Of a DNA stretch of 64,000 nucleotides, positions 19,083 through 27,871 are shown one piece after another. The stretch's first letter is position 1; every line of letters starts with the position of its first letter. The stretch lies in the NCBI RefSeq assembly GCF_001696615.3, contig NZ_CP032279.1, forward strand, positions 1,798,001 to 1,862,000. Reading direction: 5' to 3'. The notes under the pieces were generated by a model that saw only the letters and a list, made by a program, of their open reading frames with translations, ran no database searches and had not been told where the DNA came from. The DNA comes from Acinetobacter sp. WCHAc010034. Its GTDB lineage: Bacteria; Pseudomonadota; Gammaproteobacteria; Pseudomonadales; Moraxellaceae. A program made the position numbers and the translations under genes.

Positions 19083-20606
19083 ATGTTGAATTTTCCTACA
19101 CCATATCCCAATGAATTAATTTACAGCACGATAGCACGAGCTGGAATTCACCATGCTATTACAAGTCCTAAGCAATTACTCGAAGAAGTATTTGCTAATC
19201 GTAAAGTCATTGCCACGATTGACCTACCTAGCCATCTAACATGTCTTTTAACGCATTTACCACCAAATCATACGCTTGAAAATCTTGCTTATAAACATAC
19301 GCTTTTTCCGATCCACGCTTTATTTTCTCCAGAAAACACACGTTTAAAATGCCTTCACTGGATGGGGAGTCAATCAAAAGGTTCTATCCATTTAGCATTA
19401 GGGGTTGCAGCATCCAAAGTTAAGCAGATAACAACGCATCGATATTGTCACCATTGCTTAGAAGAACAATATCACCAATATGGAGAATTTTTTTGGTCAA
19501 GACTTTGGTACATTCAAGGCGCAAATTGCTGTAGCAAACATAAAGTTAAATTGTCAGAATTTTTACAACTAGCCCATTTGAATGGACGACATCAATTTAT
19601 TCCTGCAAATTTTATCCTGAATCGCAAGCAACCTGATAACCCTGCTCATGCATTAGATCTAATCGTGAGTAGGCGTGTTGATGAGCTGTTAAACCTTCCT
19701 TCCACAACATCACCCACGTTTCATCAATGGAGTCAATTTTATCAATGTACTGCAAAACGATTAGGTTTCAACAGAGGTTTTAAACACATTGATCATTCAA
19801 AAATCCATGTAGCCGTTATAAAAACATGGGATTTAAAATGGTTACAGCAACATCACCTAGATGAACTGGTGTCTGAAACATGTTGGCTTAGAGCTATTTT
19901 TAGAAAGCATCGTAAGTCATTCAGTTATCTTGAACATATTATTGTCTTAGAGGCTTTCTATCCTAAAGGCTGGACGTGGAAATCCATTCTGAGCGAAATC
20001 CATCAGTTACCATCTAATCCTTCCAAGACTGATACACAAATTCAAGGAACGGAGTATAAAGACATATCGACACTCACAGAAAAACGTAATGAGTGGGTAT
20101 CTTTGATCCAAAAATATGGAATAAAACCCTCTAGACTCAAAAATGCCGCTTTATACGCATGGCTTTATCGTAATGATAAAACTTGGCTACTAACGGAAAA
20201 TAAAAAATTTCATGTTTTATCTACATTAGGCTGTAAAAAAGTTAACTGGCCTCTGAGGGATTGGAAACTGGTAAGACTGCTGTTCAAAATATTCTATAAA
20301 TCATTAGACGATTTGAGTTTGCCTAGACAATCAAGAAATTGGTATTTAAAACAGTTACCGCAACACTCTACTGTAGAAAAAAACCTACACCGACTTCCTT
20401 TAACGAATAAATTTCTGGATATTTATTCAGAAGATGTTAGCAGTTATCAAATCCGAAGAATTACTCGAACTATTATTCAATTTCAAATACTTAATCAGCA
20501 TCAAGTTGGTTGGAAAATATTACGAAAGTCGGGATTAAGCGAAGAAAGATTTACCGATGAAACTCTTAGATTTCTAAATCAGATTAAAAGGATTAATCAT
20601 GGCTAA
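19083..20606 (+). CDS. tnsD: Target selector TnsD (TniQ family)
   Basis: Binds the 3' end of glmS and recruits TnsC, directing insertion into attTn7; the position of this element shows the pathway has worked. The N-terminus FPTPYPNELIYSTIARAGIH is the TniQ domain. A zinc-finger pattern follows (CHHC at about residue 122, then CCSKH). I chose the ATG at 19083 (507 residues, Tn7 TnsD is 508) over a longer frame that overlaps tnsC. It overlaps tnsE by 8 bp. Confidence 0.94.
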   Translation: MLNFPTPYPNELIYSTIARAGIHHAITSPKQLLEEVFANRKVIATIDLPSHLTCLLTHLPPNHTLENLAYKHTLFPIHALFSPENTRLKCLHWMGSQSKGSIHLALGVAASKVKQITTHRYCHHCLEEQYHQYGEFFWSRLWYIQGANCCSKHKVKLSEFLQLAHLNGRHQFIPANFILNRKQPDNPAHALDLIVSRRVDELLNLPSTTSPTFHQWSQFYQCTAKRLGFNRGFKHIDHSKIHVAVIKTWDLKWLQQHHLDELVSETCWLRAIFRKHRKSFSYLEHIIVLEAFYPKGWTWKSILSEIHQLPSNPSKTDTQIQGTEYKDISTLTEKRNEWVSLIQKYGIKPSRLKNAALYAWLYRNDKTWLLTENKKFHVLSTLGCKKVNWPLRDWKLVRLLFKIFYKSLDDLSLPRQSRNWYLKQLPQHSTVEKNLHRLPLTNKFLDIYSEDVSSYQIRRITRTIIQFQILNQHQVGWKILRKSGLSEERFTDETLRFLNQIKRINHG

Positions 20607-21887
20607 AATAAGTCACATAGCTAAAGACATGAAAATAAAAAAGATTGGCGCTTTATTTAAAAAACATAATTCTACTACTTGGGCTGTTAACTTAGGCCTA
20701 GAAAATGAAGATGGTCTGATCTCATCAGACTATACTAATTTTTCCAATGCAAAATTATTGAGAAAAAACAGTCATATCAACCCCACGCAAGAATACACTA
20801 AAGGCTACCATTTACGGTTTAAAATCACTTCAACTCAAGATTGGGTGGCCTCTACCTACAATCCAGACTTAACAAAAGGAAAATTTTTAGAACACTATTT
20901 CTTATTTGATGCTGTTCGAGTCGATCAGTTTGGGCAGCCAATGTCCGAAACAATCAAAATTCGACTTCCACAATTTGAACTTGCTAGATCACTGTTTTTC
21001 TATACTCCATATCTTGCAAGATCAGCAGTTTTAGAAAATAGTCTAAGTATTGATTTTGATATTGTTTCAAACCCAGATCATTACCTCATCAATATTCTGC
21101 CTGCTTGTTCATATCCTACCTCTCATTTCAACGATGCAGGTATACGAAGAATCCTATCATGGATTCTACTTGATAGTGATATTCGACGATCTTTTGAAAG
21201 TATCAGCCAATTTTGCACTCAGTATGGCCATGACTTTGATCAATATCGTATCTGGAATTTTTGTTTTAACCCACCTCAACTTAGTGGAGTAACTTTTAAT
21301 GCTTATGGCTATTACAAAGCTGAATCCTCAGAGTTTTTTGTCAATGAAATTGCTGGCTTTCAAAATATCACTAGCCGAATTTCTAAAGAAGTTAAATTTT
21401 ATAGCGATAAATTCATAGAATCTAAATCAGGGGGGAAAGGCGGAAATTCTTCAGGAACTAAAAATGATGGCAAAGAACCGACCATCAAGGATGATGAGGA
21501 AGGTAATAGTGATGATGTACAAATAATAGATGTCGTTCCTACACTTTTCGAATTTCTAGAAGCTATTGAAACAAGTAAAACAACTAAGAAATCTAGACTT
21601 AGAAATCATGGTACAAAAGATCAAGACTTACCATCTAGCAATGCAACATCGGAAGTTAGCACCAATGAGCCTATTCCTGAGGGTACTATCCCCTCTGCCG
21701 AATTTAATGGTGTTGAAGATGAAACAGAAGATCTTCATCTGTATCTTGATCGCTTTTCAGCATTTCAACAAATGATTGATTTGTTTTGCAAAGAAAATTC
21801 TGTCAAAAACCTTAACCTCCAACTGAATAGCCACCGATTTTGTAGACACCTTTTAGTTAGATAAAATGGCTAATTAACGAGGTGCTT

Positions 21888-22169
21888 ATGAGCAGTAGCA
21901 AACGATACCCTGAAGAATTCAAAATTGAAGCAGTAAAGCAAGTGACTGAAAAAGGTCATAGCGTGGCTGAAGTTGCCGCACGTTTAGGTACAACCACGCA
22001 TAGTCTTTATGCTTGGATCAAGCGTTATGCTCCTCAAGAACCTAAAATCACAGACTCTAGGGATGCAGTTTCAGAATTGGCAAAGCTAAAAAAGGAGTTG
22101 CAAAGAGTTACTGAAGAAAGGGACATATTAAAAAAAGCCGCGGTGTACTTCGCAAGCCAGTCCAAATGA
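21888..22169 (+). CDS. IS3-family OrfA (helix-turn-helix)
   Basis: Provides the DNA-binding part of the transposase. SSSKRYPEEFKIEAVKQVTE and GHSVAEVAARLGTTTHSLYAW form the helix-turn-helix of the HTH_Tnp_1 family, followed by a leucine-zipper-like helix (VSELAKLKKELQRVTEERDI). The ATG at 21888 gives 93 residues; a GTG six bases earlier is also possible. It overlaps orfB by 4 bp and carries an A-rich slippery run near its end. Confidence 0.9.
   Translation: MSSSKRYPEEFKIEAVKQVTEKGHSVAEVAARLGTTTHSLYAWIKRYAPQEPKITDSRDAVSELAKLKKELQRVTEERDILKKAAVYFASQSK
22130..22137 (+). promoter_or_regulatory. Probable -1 frameshift site between orfA and orfB
   Basis: AAAAAAAG lies near the end of orfA, and the orfB frame is the -1 frame relative to orfA. 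IS3-family elements typically make the OrfAB fusion transposase by -1 slippage at such a run. Confidence 0.7.
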
Positions 22170-23038
22170 GGTATGCCTTTATTCAGGACAATCAGCACAT
22201 ATGGTCTGTTCGTCGTTTATGTTCGACTCTAGATGTTCATCACAGTGGTTATTACGCATGGTTGAAACAACCCACTAGTAAAACTGCGAGGAAACGACAA
22301 CAGCTTTCAGGATTGATTAAACAGTTCTGGCTGGAATCTGGCGGAGTCTACGGCTATCGCAAGATTCACTGTGATTTGAAAGATGTTGGCGAAAATTGCG
22401 GTATCAACCGGGTGCATAGGTTAATGAAAGCGAATGGGCTTAAATCACAGCGCGGCTATCGCAAGCCTAGATCTTATGCAGGTACGCCAAGTATTGTTTC
22501 CGCAAACACCTTAGAACGACAGTTTAATCCAACTCAGCCTAATCGGAAGTGGGTAACAGACATTACGTATATTCGTACACATGAAGGTTGGTTATATCTT
22601 GCTGTTGTAATTGATCTATTTTCACGCCTTGTTGTTGGGTGGTCTATGAAATCAAGAATGACTACAGATCTTGTGCTAGATGCGTTATTGATGGCTTTAT
22701 GGCGGAGAAAACCAAAGAACAAGGTTTTGATTCATTCTGACCAAGGCAGCCAATATACCAGTCATGAATGGCAAGCATTCCTTAAACAACATAATTTGGA
22801 ATGCAGTATGAGTCGTAGAGGCAATTGCCATGATAATGCTGTTGCAGAAAGCTTTTTCCAGCTATTAAAACGGGAACGAGTTAAGAAGAGAAACTATGCA
22901 TCAAGAACTGAAGCGAGGTCAGATATCTTTGAATATATTGAAATGTTTTATAACTCAAAAAGAAGACATGGTTCCAATGGACAACGTTCTCCATTAGATT
23001 ATGAAAAGTCCCATCAAAAGATGGTTATGTGTGTCTAG
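22166..23038 (+). CDS. IS3-family OrfB (DDE transposase)
   Basis: The catalytic half of the transposase. An N-terminal HTH_21 region (GGVYGYRKIHCDL) is followed by the integrase core with the DDE residues: Asp in RKWVTDITYIRTHEGWLYL, Asp in VLIHSDQGSQYTS and Glu in CHDNAVAESFFQLLKRE. At 290 residues it appears intact. It overlaps orfA by ATGA, so it may be made alone by re-initiation and as an OrfAB fusion by frameshift. The frame ends 18 bp before the IS terminus. Confidence 0.95.
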   Translation: MRYAFIQDNQHIWSVRRLCSTLDVHHSGYYAWLKQPTSKTARKRQQLSGLIKQFWLESGGVYGYRKIHCDLKDVGENCGINRVHRLMKANGLKSQRGYRKPRSYAGTPSIVSANTLERQFNPTQPNRKWVTDITYIRTHEGWLYLAVVIDLFSRLVVGWSMKSRMTTDLVLDALLMALWRRKPKNKVLIHSDQGSQYTSHEWQAFLKQHNLECSMSRRGNCHDNAVAESFFQLLKRERVKKRNYASRTEARSDIFEYIEMFYNSKRRHGSNGQRSPLDYEKSHQKMVMCV

Positions 23039-23492
23039 AGTTTTGGTGGCTATTCAAACTTCATAAATTACCCAACATTCAAAGTCACTCTAAACATATA
23101 AAAACTGATGGTAGCCCTAGATGTGTGGCAGAAGTTAGCTTCCAATTCAATCGTCAAAATATCGTAATCTTAGAAGTAGATACATCCGACAATAAAAAGC
23201 CTCTTTCAACACGTGTTTTATCACTTAAAGACATGAATGAATGGAACCAAACTGATCGAGCCAAAGTACTTGAGCTAGTCGTCACCCAATGTCTGCGATG
23301 GCCTAAAGGGATCTTTAACAATATTAGTTTTAAAAATAGTACTTTGAATCATCCTAGAATAAATACAATCGAACAGGAAATATCACACCAAGAGTTAATA
23401 GGTTGGGCGAGTCGTATGTTTAATATTTTACTTTAAATAGAGTTTTATAGTATTCCCCCGCTGTAGCTTATATCTTTTCGCAAGTAAAATCT

Positions 23493-23498
23493 TATAAT
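23493..23498 (+). promoter_or_regulatory. Candidate -10 box for the methyltransferase operon
   Basis: TATAAT lies 44 bases before the methyltransferase ATG in the 105 bp gap after tnsE. No good -35 is seen 16-18 bases upstream, so an activator may be needed. I see no clear copy here of the inverted repeat found at 28770-28800. Confidence 0.45.
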
Positions 23499-23541
23499 AG
23501 GCAATATATCTATGACTCAAACTTCAAGAGAACTTCTGTAA

Positions 23542-24804
23542 ATGCTTAATGATGTTAATAATCAAAAACTAACATACATAGATCTCTTCTCGGGTTGTGG
23601 TGGATTGTCTCTTGGACTTGGAAAAGCTGGTTGGCAAGGTATCTTTGCCGTCGAAAAAGACTCTATGGCTTTTGCTACTTTCAAACATAATTTAATTGAT
23701 AGTCAAAATTCACATTTCTATTGGCCGAGTTGGCTACCTCAAAAAGAAACAACAATTCAGGATATGATTACAACATATTCTGAAAAATTAAAGAGCTTAA
23801 AGGGTAAAGTTGATTTAATCGCTGGTGGACCACCGTGTCAGGGATTTTCTTTGGCTGGACAGAGAAATGAAAATGACCCTAGAAACAAACTTTCTGAAGA
23901 ATACATTAAGATGGTTAAGGTCATATCACCGAAATATTTGCTGTTAGAAAATGTGCGAGGATTTAACTCATCTTTCAAAAACAAAGAGAATGGTAAAATT
24001 AAGAAGCCATATTCACTAATCGTAAAAGCTAAGCTGGAGAAACTAGGCTATAAAGTTTTTCATAATTTTGTTTGCAGTGCTGATTTTGGTGTTCCACAAA
24101 AAAGAACTCGATTCATTATGATTGGCATTAAAAAAGAGTTGTTATCTTCAAAAAAAAATTTTGACCCCTTTTATCAATTAATTGGATCTAGAAAAAAATT
24201 CTTGGATTCGAAAAATTTACCTTTCCGACATATAACGACTGAAGAAGCAATCGGAGACTTACTTGTTAAAAATAATGGTGTTAAATACCATTCAGGAAAT
24301 GAAATCAGTGGATTCAAACAAATCGATTATAAACCCGTACTTACACCTACTGAATACCAAAATGTAATACGTGAAGGTATTAAGGACTTAGTACCTAATA
24401 GTTTGAGACTTGCTAGACATAAAGAATTAACTATTAAAAAATTTAAAGAAATTCAAAAAATCTGTAAACCAGGCACGAGTCTTAATGATGAAATGAGAGC
24501 TCATATTGGTACTAAAAAACAGGCAATTACCGTTTTAGATGCATCTCAGCCATCGAGAACCTTAACTACGTTACCTGATGATTTATTACACTATTGTGAA
24601 CCACGAATTCTAACTGTTAGAGAAATGGCTCGTATCCAATCATTTCCTGATACTTTTAAAATCTTAGGTAAATATACTACTGGTGGTGACCGTAGAACTA
24701 GTGAGTGTCCACGTTATACTCAAATTGGTAATGCTGTACCTCCATTCTTAGCAGAAGCATTAGGCTTATTAATTAAAGATATAGAAGATCATTATGCAGA
24801 ATGA
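23542..24804 (+). CDS. DNA cytosine-5 methyltransferase
   Basis: Transfers a methyl group from S-adenosylmethionine to C5 of cytosine in a specific DNA site. Conserved motifs are in order: I (YIDLFSGCGGLSLGL, residues 12-26), IV with catalytic Cys99 (GGPPCQGFS), VI (ENV, 136-138), VIII (FGVPQKRTRFIMIG), IX (LTVREMARIQSFPDTF) and X (QIGNAVPP, from about 394). The region between VIII and IX is the target-recognition part and gives no clue to the site. At 420 residues it is complete. It is the first gene of a four-gene operon and overlaps the next by 11 bp. No nuclease gene is seen beside it, which is unusual for a restriction-modification enzyme. Confidence 0.93.
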   Translation: MLNDVNNQKLTYIDLFSGCGGLSLGLGKAGWQGIFAVEKDSMAFATFKHNLIDSQNSHFYWPSWLPQKETTIQDMITTYSEKLKSLKGKVDLIAGGPPCQGFSLAGQRNENDPRNKLSEEYIKMVKVISPKYLLLENVRGFNSSFKNKENGKIKKPYSLIVKAKLEKLGYKVFHNFVCSADFGVPQKRTRFIMIGIKKELLSSKKNFDPFYQLIGSRKKFLDSKNLPFRHITTEEAIGDLLVKNNGVKYHSGNEISGFKQIDYKPVLTPTEYQNVIREGIKDLVPNSLRLARHKELTIKKFKEIQKICKPGTSLNDEMRAHIGTKKQAITVLDASQPSRTLTTLPDDLLHYCEPRILTVREMARIQSFPDTFKILGKYTTGGDRRTSECPRYTQIGNAVPPFLAEALGLLIKDIEDHYAE

Positions 24805-27187
24805 AAATAATCTCCACTTTAACAACAATGAATTAAAAGTTAATTTTATAGCCAACGCTGGTATTAAAGATATCGTTGGTAGAGGTTTAATTTACAATGA
24901 TAATGTTGCAATTATAGAACTAATCAAAAACTCTAAAGATGCAAACTCTCCTAAAGTATTTCTAGAGTTTGATGATATTACAAGTAAAAATAGCCCATTA
25001 GTTTCTGAAGGGAAAATAATAATAAAAGATTTTGGTCATGGCATGACTAAAACAGATATAAAAGACAAATGGCTAAATATTGCATATTCTGAAAAGAAGC
25101 ATAGTAAATTTAAAGAATATGCGGGTAATAAAGGTGTAGGAAGGTTTAGTTGTGATCGCTTAGGAAGCTATTTAGAACTTTATACCAAATCAAAAAATGA
25201 TGACTTTCTAAGATTATCAATAAATTGGGAGGATTTTGAAAATAAAGGAAAATCAGATATTATTTCTGATATTGCCTTAAAAATAGAAATTCTTGAAAAA
25301 AATAATTTTCTTGAAAAAGTGAATGAATTAGAATTTTATCATGGTACTGTGCTGATTATTAGTAAACTTCGGAGTGATTGGCCAGAGCAGAAATTAAAAA
25401 AATTAATTGCTGAAATTGAAAAATTTTCACCCTCTTTAGATGATGATTTTCAAGTCTTTTTCAAATCCAATAGTCGATTCGAAGATAAAGAGCTCACTCA
25501 AAAACAAAATAAAAAAATTAATAATAATATTTTAGAAAAATTAGCTTTTAGAACAACATATATAAAATCCTTTATAGATAAAACAGGACAATATATTGAA
25601 ACTTTCTTATATTTTCAGGGAGAATTAGTATTTAAATATAAGGCCAAAAATCCATATAAATTATTGAAAGGTATTAGTGTTGAATTCCACTATTTAGACT
25701 CGTTATCTAAATCATATTTTACAAAGAATTTTGGTATAAAGCCAAATAGCTATGGCTCCATTTTTCTTTTCTATAATAATTTTAGAATATCTCCTTATGG
25801 CAATGAAAAAAATGACTGGCTAGGTTTAGATCAGAGAAAATCACAAGGTACTTCAAGAAATTTTGGTACTCGCGAACTAATTGGACGAATAGATATTACA
25901 GACCATGATGAAACTTTCTCAGTTATTACTAGTCGTGAAGGCCTAGTTCATAACAATGCATATTTCGAATTAGTAGCTTTCGATCCTGAAGAAAAAGCAT
26001 TGTTAGACAATGGAAAAAATGAGTATGGTTATGTAACAACCATTATAAGACAATTAGAAAGTTTTGTAGTTAAAGGTACAGATTGGAATAGATTAGAAGA
26101 TAAATGGGGAAAATTACTATCAGTTTCTTCTGATGATGTTCTAAAAAATCCAGACCGTTTCTATACCAAAGATTTATCTATTGATCTTGTTAAGAAAGAA
26201 GTACTAAAAATTAAAGATTCTATATTTGATTTATTAGATTTTGAAATTGATAGTAAGATACTTAGTAAGATTCAATCTATTAATCATGAAAAATATTCTG
26301 GATTTTTAGCAGACTTTATTGAAAAAACAGAGGATAAATCATTAGAAGATTTATCACCTAAAGAAAAAGGAATTGTAAAAACTCTTATTCAAGCCACTCA
26401 AAAAAAGGTGAATGAAGCTAATTTTGAAGTAAAAAAAGCAAGAGAAGAAACTCAAAAAATTAGTAAAACATTAGAAGTTGAAAAGAAAAAACATGCATAT
26501 CTTCTTGCTACTAGAAAGACACTTAGTAAAGATGCGGATGGATTGATTCACACTATTAAAATAAATAACTCAGAAATAAATAATGGAATTGATAATCTAA
26601 TCGATAGTATTGAGTTTAATGAAATTGATAATGATGGAATTATTAAAAAGCTAAACAACATACGTCTTTATGCTTTAAAAACTCTTAAAATGGCTGAACT
26701 TGCTATTAGATCTGATTTTGATAAAGACATTGATATAAAGAATGTTAATATTACTCAATATATTTATGAGTATCTTGAAGTTTATAATGAAACTTTTGGA
26801 AATCATAATCTAAAATTTACATATAACAAGAGTTTAAATTTCATACGCAGCTTAAGTGTATTAAATTTATCAATTATCTTGGACAATATAATATCAAACT
26901 CTATAAAGTGGGGAGCTACACATATAGAGTTTTCGCCATCTATTATTGATGATCAGTTAAGTATTTTAGTTTCTGATAATGGCATAGGTTTATCAAATTT
27001 ATTCATAGATCAACCTGATGAAATTTTTAATTTGGGAGTACGTGATACCCCTCCCGAGGAAATTTCAGGTTCTGGAATTGGCTTATTCTATTCAAGACAA
27101 TTACTCGAAGAAATGAATGCTGAAATTAGATTTGTTGGTAATAATGAATTATTATCTGGAGCTTGTTTTGAGGTGGTTTTCAAATGA
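24794..27187 (+). CDS. Protein with two GHKL ATPase domains (MORC/Hsp90-like plus histidine-kinase-like)
   Basis: Residues 1-250 form a GHKL ATP-binding domain: N box AIIELIKNSKDAN (Glu42, Asn46, Asp49), G1 IIIKDFGHGM (Asp79), G2 GNKGVGRFS (111-119). This type occurs in MutL/MORC/Hsp90-like ATPases linked to restriction-modification genes. After a middle region, residues about 540-580 form a Lys/Glu-rich coiled coil. His586 (DGLIHTIKIN) is a candidate phosphoacceptor in a dimerisation helix pair. A second GHKL domain follows, with N box LDNIISNSIKWGA (696-708), G1 SDNGIGL and G2 GSGIGLFYSRQLLEEM, as in histidine kinases. No transmembrane segment is seen, so it is cytoplasmic. It overlaps its neighbours by 11 and 4 bp. 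Kinase activity is inferred. Confidence 0.85.
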   Translation: MQNENNLHFNNNELKVNFIANAGIKDIVGRGLIYNDNVAIIELIKNSKDANSPKVFLEFDDITSKNSPLVSEGKIIIKDFGHGMTKTDIKDKWLNIAYSEKKHSKFKEYAGNKGVGRFSCDRLGSYLELYTKSKNDDFLRLSINWEDFENKGKSDIISDIALKIEILEKNNFLEKVNELEFYHGTVLIISKLRSDWPEQKLKKLIAEIEKFSPSLDDDFQVFFKSNSRFEDKELTQKQNKKINNNILEKLAFRTTYIKSFIDKTGQYIETFLYFQGELVFKYKAKNPYKLLKGISVEFHYLDSLSKSYFTKNFGIKPNSYGSIFLFYNNFRISPYGNEKNDWLGLDQRKSQGTSRNFGTRELIGRIDITDHDETFSVITSREGLVHNNAYFELVAFDPEEKALLDNGKNEYGYVTTIIRQLESFVVKGTDWNRLEDKWGKLLSVSSDDVLKNPDRFYTKDLSIDLVKKEVLKIKDSIFDLLDFEIDSKILSKIQSINHEKYSGFLADFIEKTEDKSLEDLSPKEKGIVKTLIQATQKKVNEANFEVKKAREETQKISKTLEVEKKKHAYLLATRKTLSKDADGLIHTIKINNSEINNGIDNLIDSIEFNEIDNDGIIKKLNNIRLYALKTLKMAELAIRSDFDKDIDIKNVNITQYIYEYLEVYNETFGNHNLKFTYNKSLNFIRSLSVLNLSIILDNIISNSIKWGATHIEFSPSIIDDQLSILVSDNGIGLSNLFIDQPDEIFNLGVRDTPPEEISGSGIGLFYSRQLLEEMNAEIRFVGNNELLSGACFEVVFK

Positions 27188-27870
27188 TACTTAGAAAAAT
27201 ATTAATGCTTGATGATGGCAATATTTCTGAATCAATTGAAGGTATTGAGCGGAAATTAAGAAGAGAAGGTATCCAAATTCATATTCAGGTTCTCAATCCT
27301 CAAGATCATAAATTTAAGACTGAAGTATCTTCGGGTAATTTTGAAATTGATTTTGATAAAATAAAAAAAGAAATTACTGAAAATCATAAATCAATAAAAT
27401 ATGATGTAGTTGCGTGTGATTTTAATTTTTCCAGTGATACTTTAAATGGTTACATGCTTATTCAATGGCTAATTAACATTGCTAATACCAATCAGTTCCC
27501 TTTCAGAAAAGCTAAATTTGTTTGTTACTCTTCTGAAGAGAATAAATTTAAAGATCATATTATTCATAATGATGAGCTAATAAAGTTAATTAAATTAAAC
27601 ATTCATGCTTTCTATCAAAGAAAGAATCTTGTTGATGATATCTCTGCTTTAGTAAAAAAAATTAACAATAATTTTTCAATGTCTGAACATTTAAAAATGC
27701 GCCTGAATGAAATGCCTGATTTAAAGTTTCAAAAAATTTACCCAAACTTTAAAAATAAAACTCTATACGAAATATCTGAGGAAATAAATAAAGAATCTCA
27801 CCATGGACTGTCTTTTCAAAAGTATTTTGTAGACTTAACTTATGCACATATAATAGAGCTAAATAAATAA
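27184..27870 (+). CDS. Receiver-like (response-regulator) protein without a recognised output domain
   Basis: The first 150 residues follow the receiver plan: strand 1 with an acidic pair (ILMLDD, Asp10-Asp11), strand 3 with a candidate phosphoacceptor Asp79 (KYDVVACDFNF), strand 4 ending in Ser116-Ser117 (AKFVCYSSEE) and a basic pair Arg146-Lys147 in place of the strand-5 Lys. An insertion near residues 40-70 makes the domain longer than usual. The last 70 residues are helical and charged and match nothing I recognise; there is no DNA-binding helix-turn-helix. It overlaps the kinase-like gene by ATGA and the next gene starts 1 bp after its stop. A partnership with the kinase-like protein is inferred. 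Confidence 0.72.
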   Translation: MILRKILMLDDGNISESIEGIERKLRREGIQIHIQVLNPQDHKFKTEVSSGNFEIDFDKIKKEITENHKSIKYDVVACDFNFSSDTLNGYMLIQWLINIANTNQFPFRKAKFVCYSSEENKFKDHIIHNDELIKLIKLNIHAFYQRKNLVDDISALVKKINNNFSMSEHLKMRLNEMPDLKFQKIYPNFKNKTLYEISEEINKESHHGLSFQKYFVDLTYAHIIELNK

Positions 27871-27871
27871 T

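Larger units (their letters stand above)
21824..23056 (+). mobile_element. IS3-family insertion sequence (1,233 bp)
   Basis: The ends are TGAATAGCCACC (21824-21835) and GGTGGCTATTCA (23045-23056): inverted, starting TG and ending CA as in the IS3 family. The inner terminal sequence keeps partial symmetry (TGTAGACAC and GTGTCTAGA). A 3 bp AAC duplication flanks it (21821-21823 and 23057-23059). It encodes orfA and orfB in overlapping frames. I cannot assign the subgroup with certainty. Confidence 0.95.
20599..23436 (+). pseudogene. tnsE: Target selector TnsE, interrupted by an IS3-family element
   Basis: TnsE directs Tn7 to conjugal plasmids and discontinuous replication by binding the sliding clamp and recessed 3' ends. 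The gene is in two parts, 20599-21823 and 23060-23436. Removing the IS and one AAC duplication rejoins them in frame (NLNLQ-LHKLPN) to 533 codons, against 538 in Tn7. A Gly/Ser/Asp-rich linker at residues about 275-305 separates the two halves. As it stands, the 5' part runs into the IS and ends at 21864, losing the C-terminal DNA-binding domain. Loss is probably recent because no other lesion is visible. Confidence 0.93.

Noticed and set aside
23029..23436. Separate 135-codon gene after the IS
   Set aside because: Its frame is the C-terminal part of tnsE; the first codons belong to the IS end.
20599..23436. Guide-RNA-directed transposition (CRISPR-associated Tn7-like)
   Set aside because: No cas genes or repeat array; tnsA, tnsB, tnsC, tnsD and tnsE are the classical set and the element sits at attTn7.
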